The notes under the pieces are model-generated. The model had not been told where the DNA came from. It was given only the letters and a program-made list of their open reading frames with translations, and ran no database searches. The translations under genes and the position numbers were made by a program. Source: Clarkia xantiana subsp. parviflora (Eukaryota; Streptophyta; Magnoliopsida; Myrtales; Onagraceae). From it: 64,000 bases of DNA. Where the stretch lies: positions 30,339,756 through 30,403,755 of the forward strand of contig JAPTYO010000009.1 of the NCBI GenBank assembly GCA_036873135.1, written 5' to 3'. Below, piece after piece: positions 22,140 through 33,471 of the stretch (position 1 is its first letter; each line of letters starts with the position of its first letter).

Positions 22140-22966
22140 ATTTGGCTTTTGGTACCACTTCATTTTTTTGTATACTTTTGGTACCAAACCTTTCACCATT
22201 GTAACCTTTTGGTACCACCGTTAACTTTCCGTCCAATTTGGCCGTTAAGTGTCACATGATTGACCCTAAACTTCTGTTTTTGTTCCAATTTAGTCCATCT
22301 AATACATCATTAACTTTTAATTTGTTCAATTTAGTCCTAAATTTTAAAAACCAAACCCTTAACCCAAATTGACCTAACCAGACCTAGCCTAGGGCTAGGT
22401 CCGGCTAGGTCAATTGGGACCTAGCCCCAATTGGGTTCAATTGGGTCTAGGTCCCAATTGACCTAGCCGGACCTAGCCTAGGGCTAGGCCCGTCCCTGGG
22501 TCGGACCTAGCCTAGGGCTAGGTCCGTCCCTGGGTCGGGGTCGCCGAACCCAGGCGAACCCGACCCAATTGGGGCTAGGTCCCAATTGACCTAGCCGGAC
22601 CTAACCTAGGGCTAGGTCCGACCCTGGGTCGGGTTCGCCTGGGTCTGGCGACCCCAACCTAGGGCCGGACCTAGTCCTAGGCTAGGTCCGGCTAGGTCAA
22701 TTTGGGTTAGGGTTTGGTTTTCAAACTTTAGGACTAAATTGAACAAATTAAAAGTTAATGATGTATTAGATGGACTAAATTGGAACAAAAACAGAAGTTT
22801 AGGGTCAATCATATGACACTTAACGGTCAAATTGGACGGAAAGTTAACGGTGGTACCAAAATGTTATAATGGTGAAAGGGTTGGTACCAAAAGTATACAA
22901 AAAAAATGAAGTGGTACCAAAAGCCAATTCCTGTCAAAGAAGTGGTACCAAAAATACATTTAACCC
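22140..22966. repeat. Long inverted repeat of the MULE (arms and palindromic core)
   Basis: The left arm 22140-22400 and the right arm 22690-22966 are reverse complements. Each contains spaced GGTACC words and the sequence TTTAGTCCATCTAATACATC or its complement. The core between is a chain of GACCTAGCC/GGCTAGGTC and GGGTCGGG/CCCGACCC inverted words, predicted to fold into an extended hairpin. Confidence 0.85.
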
Positions 22967-22999
22967 TATAAAAAAATTCAAATTCGTTTTCCCGACAAA

Positions 23000-23130
23000 C
23001 GACTACTACAACTATTACGAAGGCAACATACCTCCTACATATATTACGGAGGCAGCGCACCTCCTACGTACGTTATATAGGCAACGCACCTACTACGTAT
23101 GTCATAGAGGCAACGTACCTCATATGCTAA
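23000..23130 (+). repeat. About 30 bp degenerate tandem repeat
   Basis: Four units of the form GAGGCAACGCACCTCCTACGTA with variants, between about 23010 and 23130. Confidence 0.65.
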
Positions 23131-23379
23131 TGAGGGGGTAGCACACCTCCTAAGTTCATCCTAAGAAGTTACATACCTTATACACTTATTATGGGCGCAA
23201 CGCACCACCTACATCTACTATGCGTACGATACGTCAACAACATGCTATAAGGAGCAACGTACAAGGGTCACCACCCCCTGCATATCAAAAGGGTACTATA
23301 TCTACCACAAAAGCGTCACGAACCTTATATATCACAAGGAGCGACCTATACAATATTCGACATACTACACCTCAAACGA

Positions 23380-23625
23380 CTATTACGCCTACTTCGGGGG
23401 CATTATCATACATTTGGGATGCAAAGGGTTAGCCCCTACATCTACTATATGCCTACTTCGAGGGCAATGAAGAAAAGGGTTAATCCCTACATCTATGACT
23501 ATATGCTTACTTCGGGGGCAATGGCGGAAAGGGTTAGTCCCTACGCCAACGGTTACTATGCCTACTTCGGGGGCGATACGGTACTACTATTATGTGACAA
23601 GCATAAAGGGTTAACGCCTACACCT
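23380..23625 (+). repeat. About 54-64 bp tandem repeat carrying polypurine-tract-like words
   Basis: Units read AAAGGGTTAGTCCCTACATC, then TATGCCTACTTCGGGGGCAA. The ACTTCGGGGGC word occurs near 23391, 23455 (as TTCGAGGGC), 23509 and 23565. It resembles the CTCGAGGGCAAA tract just before the 3' LTR at 25558. Confidence 0.7.
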
Positions 23626-25557
23626 ATGATTCTAACGCCAATAACAAAGGCAAATATTTATCGTTTGATCTTATGACCACGGGTTATACACAGGCGTGTC
23701 ACACGATACCATCAACATAAGGCTGAGCGCCTTACGTCTAACTTATCAACAAACCTACTTCGGAGGCAAATTAGTATATGCTGAATTTTATGACTAAAAA
23801 TTCATATGCAGGCGTATCACACGATGCCATTAAATGCGAGACTCAACACCTCACGTCTACATTCATTAAGCTCATTTCAAGGGCAAATGTCTACACATCG
23901 ATCAACGATGTCAAGGTATTTACAAGTCAAACCATTCAAAAGACAAACGAGCATAAAATGTCAACACATTTGCTTGAAGGAACTCGAAACTTTCATCCGA
24001 GGTATTTATTCGTAAAGTCGACAAAAAGGTAAAACCTCTCCTAAGATTATGTTATAATTCGAACAAATTTTGACATAACAATATATTGCAAGTATCGTTT
24101 TGATCAAATTAAAGATAGGAAATGAGCAAAAGAGAAAGAGTGGACCTTAAAAAGTCGGGACCAATCGCAGAACCGATCGACTGAACCGGTTCAAGACAGA
24201 CCGGTTCGAATCAAACCGGTTCAATTGAGCCAGAAGTGGGCCACCCAAGAAGCTCCACCTCGCCCAAGAGTTGCCGTCGCCGGTGCTAAAATCTCCACCG
24301 ACCACCGCAGAAATCGCCACCGGTATCGCCTAGTCAAGGCTGCACCGTTGTGATCGCCACTGACGTCCGCCCTCCGCTGCTAGCCGTCCCCGCCGCAAAT
24401 CAGCGCCTAAGGATAGAGAGCTCGCCGCCGTAGCAAGCTAGGGCTACCGGTGCTACCTCTTCCACCAATCAAAGCTACGGTCACCACCACAGGCCCGCCT
24501 TCGATCCGCCTCGCAGCTGCCGGCCCTCCTCCGATGGAACGACGCCGCCACAAGCTGCCTAACGAAGCCGCCGAGAGCAGGTTTCCGCCGGGGAACTACC
24601 ACCTCCGGCGAGTTGAGACCGAGCCAAGTCAAGGCTTGGTCGAACCGGAATCAAACTGAATCAAGTTCCAAAGCTTGATTCCAAGGTAGTTTCTTGGACT
24701 CCAATTAAGTGAAGTGAGGTATGCCTAAACCCTTCTTCTTGAGAAAGATAGAGTTTTAAATGGTGAATGTAGACAATTTTGATGTTGGTGGCTATGGTGA
24801 TATGAAACCTAAGCACCCTTTATAAAGGTGTTTGCTTTAGGGTTTTTAACTCCACCATTGATTTTAAAAATCAAGATCTAATGGCTAATGGAAAAAATCT
24901 CATTTTTACATTATTTTCTTGTATTATAATGTGCTTAGGCATAAATATGCTTACACTTAACATGTATACACTTAGTGGCATCAAGGTTGATACATCATTG
25001 TATGCTTATACATGAGATCATTATATAGCATCCATTTGCATTGTTACTAGTGTTTATTCAACACTTGAAAAATATTTCAATGACAACTGACACGTATGTA
25101 TGTATTGCATTAGATGTCAATATTTTGATAAATGAGTAGGAGCATCCTCCTCACATTGCATGATTGATAGATGTACACTCATCTGCATTGGTACACATAT
25201 TTTTTACTAAGTGTTTTACACACATTCATGATAGCAGTGCATATGCACATACGTCATGCACTGCATCGTATAACATGTTCAAGATATATGTCCATATAGG
25301 CATATACACCTACATAGGCTTATAATTATACACTTGTGACTCATCCAGTAATTGCGTATATTTTGGTATCTATGATTTTGATAAATACACAGGTTGACAT
25401 CCCTACAAGAAAATGAACAGACGTTGGGCCGTAAGCACCGACAAAGACAAACTCAGTAAAGAGGTAATGTATCGCATGATCTCACAATTTTGGTTTAAAT
25501 GTTGTTAAAATAATAGAGTCAAGAAAGGGTTATATCATTGCTTGACTCGAGGGCAAA
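23626..25557. other. 3' non-coding region of element 2
   Basis: 24180-24660 is GC-rich with CCGGTTCAA words and CCGCCG runs, and an open frame there (24450-24659) is low-complexity and unconvincing. By position it may contain the promoter of the decayed antisense gene, now separated from it by the MULE. 24700-25500 is AT-rich with no gene. The stretch ends with the AATAGAGTCAAGAAAGGG block shared with element 1. Confidence 0.4.
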
Positions 25558-26081
25558 TGATGGATATACACCCAATTGGACCTCAATAAGGCTCGCCTTG
25601 GTCGCAACGTCAACCCTAAACACGGTTAAAAGCCAAAACTTGGCAAGCCGAACAAATCTGGACCAAAAACCGCACTAGCCCACTCTTGAAGGCCCCCAAC
25701 CGGACTAGTCCGGTCGAAGGGGGACCTTTGACCGGACTAGTCCGGCCGAACAAGGCTGACACGCTCCGGTAGTCGGCTCCTTACGTCGGGGTGACGCACC
25801 CTCGACTTACGCACACCTGACGTATGGGTATCCGACCTAGGGACATCCCAATTTTCACTATCTTGTATGGAATATTCCGCGGACCCCACCGTATTTTTGT
25901 GGGCACCTCGTGGCCAAACCCTCAATCCTTATAAATAGGACGTCACATTCTTCATTTAAGGAGATTGAAACTTTGAAGTTCTGACTTCTCTCTAGATTCT
26001 ATCTCTCTAAAATCGAGCACTTACTTAAGTATCGGAGAGGGTTCGCCGGAAAAAACTCCCTCTGACGCAATCCTTTGTGCA
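25558..26081 (+). repeat. 3' LTR of Tat-like element 2
   Basis: Starts TGATGGATATACACCC after CTCGAGGGCAAA and ends TCCTTTGTGCA. It has a TATA box at 25930-25937 and the shared CTTAAGTATCGGAGAGGG block in the leader. It contains two perfect palindromes, ACCGGACTAGTCCGGT (25699-25714) and CCGGACTAGTCCGG (25732-25745). It is related to but clearly diverged from LTR 1. Confidence 0.75.
25930..25937 (+). promoter_or_regulatory. TATA box of LTR 2
   Basis: TATAAATA followed by a TCTCTC-rich leader, in the same relation to the LTR end as in LTR 1. Confidence 0.65.
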
Positions 26082-26554
26082 GGTTTACGAGAAAAGAGCA
26101 AAAGATGATCCAAACTAAGGATCAAAGTTCTAAGGCATCATCCAAGGACGAATCTCGACGTACGTGATCTATCATTGACTCTTTGAGAAGGTGCTTAGTT
26201 TGGCCAAAAAAAAAGAAGTGCTTGGGTCTAACTGAACGCGTATTTATAACCTGGGGAATTAAGTAAAACATATTAAAAAACTTAAGGTGCGGCTTTGTAA
26301 ATATTGCTGTAACGCCCAGATCGTTCCTCTGATGGCATAGTCGTAATTCTCTGACTGTAGGAATGCAGAACCGTCCAAGACACCCATACCCATTTCCACC
26401 GGTGTCCCTCCGTCACGGTGTCCTCTTCCCTTCTCTCACTCCCTATAAATCATTTCTCTCCCATCGGACGTTTCCTTCTCCCTCTCGTCGTGGTGGAAAT
26501 CTAAAAAATTCACAGAAAGTTGCTCAATTTCGTCAAGCTTTACCATAAACGATA
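26082..26554 (+). promoter_or_regulatory. Promoter and 5' UTR region of the TMEM214-like gene
   Basis: A TATA box TATAAAT lies at 26444-26450, about 105 bp before the ATG, followed by a CT-rich leader typical of plant 5' UTRs. The upstream 360 bp to the LTR end holds no gene. Transcription probably starts near 26475. Confidence 0.55.
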
Positions 26555-29500
26555 ATGGGGGAGAACGCAGCTGTCATCGACCAGATTTTGAGGGAGCAGG
26601 AGGAAGAAGATCGGCAAATCAAGCAGCTTTCCAGCTCCAATGACAAGAAGGAGAACCATGGGTGGCAGACGGTGACGTACCCGAAGCGTCACCGGAAGAA
26701 CGCCAAACCCAAGCCGGAGATCTCCCGCGCCGATCCCCGCCTCAATGCCGATTCGAATATTTTCCGATCGGTTGAGCTGCAAGCAGAGGAGCGGCGCCGG
26801 AGAGTGCTCGATGCTCAGGTTGCCGATGCTGTCGAAGAACGCGATCCCGCGGCCAGATCGAGGCGGCATTCCGATGATGATGACGACAGCGACGAGGAGG
26901 CAGTCGGTGCAGTCGAGGATGGGGGCAGCCAGGTTGTAAAGAAGGTGAAGCAGAAGAAACCGAAGAAACCAAAGGTCACGGTTGCTGAGGCAGCTGCTAA
27001 GATCGATGTGTCTGATCTCAATGCATTCCTTGCTGATATAACAGTTAGTACTTTTTAAATTTCTGATCCACTAATTTCACTGTCAGGGAATTATCAATGT
27101 ACTTTTATTAAATCATTTTTTTTCTCTTTGTTTGTGGTTTAGGCATCGTACGAGTCTCAGCAGGATATTCAGCTGATGCGATTTGCTGATTACTTTGGCC
27201 GTGCATTTGCCTCGGTAGGCGCAGCACAATTCCCTTGGTTGAAGATGTTCAAGGAGTCTACCGTAGCAAAACTGATTGATGTGAGTGTCCTTTCGATCAT
27301 CTGTGCATGTCTTAAGTTACGTCAATCTATATAGCAGAGATATAACTACAATAAATTTCCCAAAAGAAGCGAACATTTTCCTTAGATTTGGTCCTCCTTG
27401 CTATCTACTTAATTTCCTTGATGACTACTGGTTTTAACCAATTTAGCTTTAATGTCAATTCTTTCCATGCACATGTGTTTTGGTCTATTAGATAGATTAA
27501 GGGAATTCGGTATCTTTAGCTGAGGACACTGTTGTTGAGGGTTTCTGAAAGTGATCATTTTCATTTGAAATTCTGAAGAATCTGAGTGGTAAAAAGATTG
27601 TATGCATGGCTTCCTTTTCTTCAAGATTGAACCAATTTGTTTTATTTTCGGTGGTGATCCTTTTCATGTGAAATCCTGAAGAATCTGAGCATGTTAAAAT
27701 TGTCATTCGCAAACCACTTTTATATGTTTGATATTGCAAAACATGGTTCTTCCAATTTGATATTATTGTACTCTTTTTGTATAAAAGAGGATACTGTATA
27801 AGAGATTGTACCAAGTTTAAGTCGATTTCTCACTATTTTGAAACATGTATACAACCTTATTAGAGTTTGTGCTAGTTTGTGTCGAAAACTTTATTATATT
27901 TAAATTTTATTTGAGATTTCTTTTCTTCGCGATGTGGGAATCAGATCCCAATTTCTCATATACCAGAGGATGTCTACAAGATATCAGTTGATTGGCTCAA
28001 CAAGAAGTCTATAGAAGCACTTGGATCCTTTGTGTTGTGGTCCGTCGATAGCATTCTTGCAGATTTGACAAGCCATACAGGAGCTGTCAAGGGATCCAAG
28101 AAGGTGGTTCAACCAGCATCATCGAAGTCTCAGGTATAATAGTAGCAGTGTTACGATTCCATTGGAAAAAAGTCACAAGTGGTCTCGAGATCTTAAAAGA
28201 GCGTAACAACAGAATGCATCTGCATCAAGAAACAGATTAACCATGTTAGAGCTTTTTGGTGTATAGTGTGAGACCTTGACTTATCAATTCAAAACCGTAT
28301 AAAAGTTTTAAAGCTTATGTCATACTTATTCTTGGGTATTTGTTATACTTATAAGTTAATTTTGGTAAAACAGGTTGCCATATTTGTGGTTTTGGCAATG
28401 GTTCTGCGACGAAAACCTGATGTCTTGATTAGTGTCGTGCCCCAGTTGAAGGAAAACCCAAAATACCAAGGTCAAGACAAGCTTCAAGTGATTGTGTGGG
28501 TGATTTCTCAGGTAGGATTTATTTATTCCATTGATTAACTTAAAATAATAATTATCCAATAATTAAGCGATTGTGTGGCTGATTTTCATAGGTTTATTCC
28601 GGTGATTAATAATAATAATAATTTCGGAAGATTTAAGTTGTAACTAAATACAATTTCGCTTTGTAGGCATGCCAAGGAGATTTGTCTGTGGGTTTGTACT
28701 TGTGGAGTCGCCTTCTCCTCCCGTTGTTGAGCGGTAAGGCATGTAATCCGCAGTCTCGGGACTTGATTCTACAATTAGTGGAAAGGTAGGAATCATTGTG
28801 TATCAATACTATATTAGTTTCAATTCATGGTCTTATTTGCCGTATTCTGAATGCCCATTTTTTGATGTCTAATATATTTTTCTGTTGCATTAGAATTTTG
28901 TCCGCTCCAAAAGCTCGTCCAATACTAGTTAATGGAGCGGTAAGAAAGGGAGAACGCCTAGTGCCACCATCTGCTCTTGAATCTTTGGTAAAAGTCACAT
29001 TTCCAGGATCTTCTTCTCGAGTTAAGGTAGAAAATTGTACCATTGTTGTAGTGCATTTTATCATTCGTTAAACTGATAAATGATAAATCATTGAACATTC
29101 AAGTTTGTGTGTGCTCTTTAGGCTACCGAACGGTTTGAAGCTGTTTATCCAACTTTAAAGGAGGTGGCACTTGCTGGCGTCTCTGGAAGCAAAGCAATGA
29201 AGCAAGTTGCCTTGCAGATATTCAGTTTTTCTATCAAACTTGCTGGAGAAGGTTATACTACATATCAAATTTTTCATCATATATGTGCAAAATAAAATGA
29301 TATATAGATATTGTTAAGGTATTCACAGTAGATACACGGTTTCAATATGAAGGTACGTTTGACTTGTCAAAAGAAACAAGTGGCTTTTTCATCTGGTGCT
29401 TGGCACAGAATCCTGAATGCTACAAACACTGGGTATGGTTTTTGTGTTCATTTTCATACCGTTTTACATTAATTTTATTTTGCTGTGTTTCACAACAGTA

Positions 29501-30313
29501 CTAAATACCGTCTCTTTTGGACAAGGATGGAAACAGGAGAAGATTTATGTGGATAATCTTGAAGCAAGTGTTCTCATCTTGAAAAAATTGTCCAGTGAAT
29601 GGAAGGATCACTCTATGAAACATGCAAATCTTGCTCATGTAAATGAATGTATGAAGGTTTTCAGGCAAAAGGTAATGCATTCATCTCCTTTTCTCTTTGG
29701 GTCTTTCTATGTTGGACATGTGTATACAGATCTCCTATTTTATTTTTACGCATTACTATAGAAATTTATTTTATGCATTACTATAAAAATTGGTTGGTCG
29801 TTGAAAGATAAAGTTACAAGCCTTTAATCTAATCAAATACTAGTTTTGTCAATTGAATTTGGTAATGGGTATGCAGGTCCTGAGTATTTACCTTTTGTGA
29901 TGAGCTATTGTAGTTGTAACTTGTGATTCAATAATATCTCTAAACAGAATGAGGTATGCTTAGCGAAGGAAGAATATAGCGGTCATCGTGGGTTATTGAA
30001 GGATGCAGATAAATATTGCAAAGTGATTCAACGACAAGTGAAAAAAAACCATGGATGTATAAAAATTTTGATCTTGACAACTGCTCTAGCAGTCAGTGCT
30101 GTGGTAATCTTCCATAATGCGGATCAGTTGGACTTGAAGAAATATGCAGATCAGCTGGAAGTGCAGAAATATGTGGATCAGTTGGACTTGCAGAAATATG
30201 CAGAGCAGCTGGACTTGAAGAAATTGACTGATCTGATTGACATGAAGAAATTGACTGATCTGATTGACTTGAAGAAATTGACTGAACTGATTAACTTTCC
30301 GAAGAACTTTTGA
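26555..30313 (+). CDS. TMEM214/DUF2359-family transmembrane protein, ten exons
   Basis: The exons are 26555-27043, 27143-27280, 27945-28133, 28374-28511, 28667-28785, 28894-29026, 29122-29251, 29353-29432, 29537-29671 and 29948-30313, all with GT/AG borders and consistent phase, giving 638 residues. The N-terminus is charged and disordered. The core carries QLMRFADYFGRAFASVGAAQ, IPEDVYKISVDWLNKKSIEA, AMVLRRKPDVLISVVPQLKE, NPQSRDLILQLVER and NGAVRKGERLVPP, matching the plant family typified by Arabidopsis At1g70770. A hydrophobic segment ILILTTALAVSAVVIF near residue 560 should anchor it in the ER or another endomembrane. The last 63 residues are seven 9-residue repeats, which I do not recall from the family. 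Length is close to that of relatives (about 600). It appears intact. Confidence 0.85.
30122..30310 (+). repeat. 27 bp coding minisatellite, exactly seven units, at the end of the last exon
   Basis: The units encode DQLDLKKYA, DQLEVQKYV, DQLDLQKYA, EQLDLKKLT, DLIDMKKLT, DLIDLKKLT and ELINFPKNF, ending at the stop codon. The array follows the membrane segment and would form an amphipathic, charged tail. Copies differ by a few bases, so it is not a brand-new expansion. Confidence 0.9.
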
Positions 30314-32216
30314 ATTGCAAAAGACAATCGAGTTGGCCAAACTTGCCCATGAGGCGCCAGACTTTATTTATACAGCTAGCTGCCCAGGACTTCACAAGTA
30401 ACTTTACTGGGCAAGTGATTAATTCTGATAGAATGTGGAACAATTAGTTAAAAGATGAATTTTGTTGGGTTAATTATTAATTTTTAAAATTAAAAGATTT
30501 TTTTTTTTTTGATAATTGTTTTTCTTTGTTTTTGGTATGTAAGAGAAACAGTTGAATAATTTGGGTTTGTTATAATAGAGGTTTTATTGCTACTGGTTAT
30601 AAACATTTTTCCTTAGAATCTCAGCGCTCTAATATCTGATTAAGAGGTGAAGTGAAGTGTTAAACCGCTACAGGTATGGCTATGTTCAATCGTAGGATAA
30701 ACTGACGTTGCTCTATAATAAGTTATTATCCCGTTAGATGAAAGTGCAACATGTTGCTGTTTGAAAAACAACAATGAGATATTACCATTAATATTTTTTG
30801 TTCAATATGTTTAATCTAATCTAATAGTTAAAATTCGGCCAAAAAAAAAAAAATCTAATAGTTAAAAAAATTATTTGAATTACAATTTATTTAGATCCTA
30901 TCTATATTATCTAATCTAAATCTAATCTAATCTATCTAATCTAAATCTAAATATCTAATCTAAATATTATTATACTAATTCAGATCATGCCTATCTATTT
31001 AACGGCCACATATGTTGTCCTTTTATCTTCATATCTAACAAGATTCAGAAACGACAATGACCCACAAGTAAATACGACAGTGGGCTCCATCTATATATTT
31101 ATCCGCATGTAGCAGTTATCAAAGATAACGACATCGCTCAAGTTCGGTTTTCACAAATCAAACAAAACGGCATCACTTTTACACGAATGGTCTCTAATAC
31201 GGATGGTCTGTTCATTATGAGCTTTACAGGTCACCTCGACAAACGACGCCGCACCACAACAACGATGTACACAAAGTTTGGGCTCGGCTGGGCTCAACAA
31301 TTGATTGCGTTTGGGCTGAACAAGTGATTACGTTTGGGCTGAACAAATTTACCAGATTCAGTCACACTGCATTAAAAAAAATACTGAGCTGAATTATTTT
31401 ATTTAAAAAAATTAATTATCACTAATAAACAACCATACCCTAATAAACTCAGCAATTAATCCAGAGATTAAATTTCAATCGTTTTCTTCATAATACGTTA
31501 CAAACATGACACTTCATCTACTCAGAATCTTACCATGAAACGATCTATTATATATAAGAAGTAGAAGAAGAAAGTTACTGCAGATGATTGAAAAGCCCGA
31601 TCTGGTGCCAGAAAAGTGGAGTAGAAAGTACCGAAGCATACAATGTCCACAAAATAATGGGAGAACATAAGGAATTTAACTGAATGAGAGACAAACAAAC
31701 TACGTGAGGGGCGGTCGGAGGATCAGATCTGACAATAAGATAAGCTGGAGCGGCCCGATGTGAAATTCCCGGCAAAGACGACGACAGGAGCGAAATTGAG
31801 TTGATCGGTTGCGGAACTACGACTTCTGAAGGCTGTGAGTGTCGACATCGGGTGCGAGATGGAGTCTGCGACGAGGGTTCCTTTCAAGGACTTTCCTTGT
31901 TTCGATTCCTCTCTTTCATCCGTTTCCAACTGCCCGTAGATGTTCAGCGAGAACTTCGCCAACATAAACACTGTGATTGACTGGAGGTAGACCTCAGAGT
32001 CGCATGTCTTCACATACGAACTAACATGGCAGAAATGAAGAATAGAAGGTGAGGACTGAGGCCTGAAGAGAATCGGAAGTAATGTTCCCTTAATGTTTTT
32101 ATTTATTTATTTATTAAACCTTAGTTTAATATTTCAGACTGAAGATTCTAGACACTCGAGTTTGGGTCACGCATCGGGTGAAGCAACTTCACCGAAAAGC
32201 ACTTTGAAATGGAGCT
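30314..32216. other. 3' flank of the TMEM214-like gene and intergenic DNA
   Basis: 30314-30620 probably holds the 3' UTR. 30895-30975 is a simple repeat of TCTAATCTAAA words. On the minus strand 32013-31723 a 96-codon frame (starting MKTCDSEVYLQSITVFMLAK) lies in a region less AT-rich than its surroundings. I do not recognise it, and it could be a gene fragment. Nothing else is supported. Confidence 0.4.
31723..32013 (-). CDS. Small unassigned ORF
   Basis: A 96-residue open frame with a balanced composition (FMLAKFSLNIYGQLETDERE; later STLTAFRSRSSATDQLNFAP). No family is recognised and no splice context is clear. It may be an exon or pseudogene fragment, or chance. Listed because local base composition is unlike the flanks. 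Confidence 0.2.
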   Translation of the reverse strand: MKTCDSEVYLQSITVFMLAKFSLNIYGQLETDEREESKQGKSLKGTLVADSISHPMSTLTAFRSRSSATDQLNFAPVVVFAGNFTSGRSSLSYCQI

Positions 32217-32224
32217 ATGGTACC

Positions 32225-32819
32225 TAGGGATGGCAACGGGGCGGGTTTTGGCAGCCCCGGACCCGCCCCGCGGGTCGGCCTGGCTGACCCGGCCCCGGCC
32301 AATTAGACATTTCGGGTCGGGTCGGGTCAGCAATCCCGCGGGTCGACCCGCGGGGCCCCGACCCGCCCCGTTATGTGAACAATTTTTTTTTTTTTTTTTT
32401 ACTTTTCAATATTAAATACAATTTTTTTTGTCAAAATATTACATTATATATAAATTCAAAATATAAATCTAACACCAATCAAATATAAACAACAAACACA
32501 TCATATTCATTACAAATACAAATTCAAATCCAAACACCAAACTAACAAATCCTAATAATCTAAATATACATATGTTTGTAATTTGGTACATGTTATTTAT
32601 ATAGGTATATTAACCATATTATTTAGTAAATATTAGATCATATTAACATAAAAAATAAATTTTAAAAAAAAAGTTATATATATACGCATTTCGGGGCGGG
32701 TCTACGGGGCCCCGGGTCTCTAGACCCGGACCCGCCCCGACCCGAGCACGACCCGACCCGAACCCGACCAGTGACCCGCGGGCGGGTCAGCGGGGCCCCG
32801 AGACCCGTTGCCATCCCTA
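32225..32819. mobile_element. hAT-type MITE
   Basis: The perfect 16 bp terminal inverted repeat TAGGGATGGCAACGGG is flanked by the 8 bp target duplication ATGGTACC (32217-32224 and 32820-32827). The arms are very GC-rich, built of GGGTCGGG/CCCGACCC and GCGGGTC words, while the middle is AT-rich and contains a T run near 32381. 595 bp, no coding capacity. Confidence 0.92.
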
Positions 32820-32827
32820 ATGGTACC

Positions 32828-33255
32828 TCTGTTTGCTGTTCAATTATCTTGGGCCAAGTTTTTTGTAGTTTAGCCCGATGTATTATTTTATAATCAAGCA
32901 CAATAAATAAATAATGGCGAAATCACAATAATTTCGAATCCTTCACTTTGCTATTTAATTTAAATTGATAATATGTCTATCATGCCTTATTTATTTTAAA
33001 AAAAAATTACATGTTATTTAATATAGTATTGTGTTAGATACTTAGTGACATCAATATGTAATAACCAGGTAAATGATAGTGTTAGTATTTTTTTTATGAA
33101 ATAACTACATTTTAGTCATTTAGAGTGAGGTATAATGAATTACCATATTTTATGTTAGATGATAATATAATATAATAAATAAGAACATTCCGCATGGGAT
33201 AAGAAATTGAGTAAAATAACTTTAAATTACTATAAAATAATTGTTATTGTCATTT
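32828..33255. other. AT-rich intergenic DNA
   Basis: No gene or element recognised. Confidence 0.4.
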
Positions 33256-33471
33256 GTAAGTGTATAGTTTTTTTTTTTTTTTTTTTTTTTTTTTGGTAAC
33301 GAAGCCTTTTAATAATAATAGGAAATCACACAGACAAAATAATAACAGACTAGGAGATTAAGCAGACAGGAATGTCCCGGGAAAACCATGTCCCAGTAAG
33401 ATTATTCCTGCTTGCTTTTTTCCCCATAACATGAGCAACCTTAACAAAAGTACGAGGGTAAGTGTATAGTT
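33256..33471 (-). mobile_element. 5'-truncated LINE tail (minus strand)
   Basis: The 14 bp direct repeats GTAAGTGTATAGTT (33256-33269 and 33458-33471) flank about 188 bp that begins on the plus strand with a long T run, i.e. a poly(A) tail on the minus strand. Target-site duplications of this length with a poly(A) are the mark of LINE-type insertion. The minus-strand body ends GCTTCGTTACC before the tail and would correspond to the 3' end of a plant L1-like element. Confidence 0.8.

Noticed and set aside
24450..24659. Proline-rich open frame in the GC-rich 3' region of element 2
   Set aside because: Short, low-complexity and in a region expected to be non-coding; no family resemblance.
26540..27021. 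Several open frames on both strands over exon 1 of the TMEM214-like gene
   Set aside because: Shadows of a GC-rich coding exon; the 26555 frame matches the family and joins the later exons in phase.
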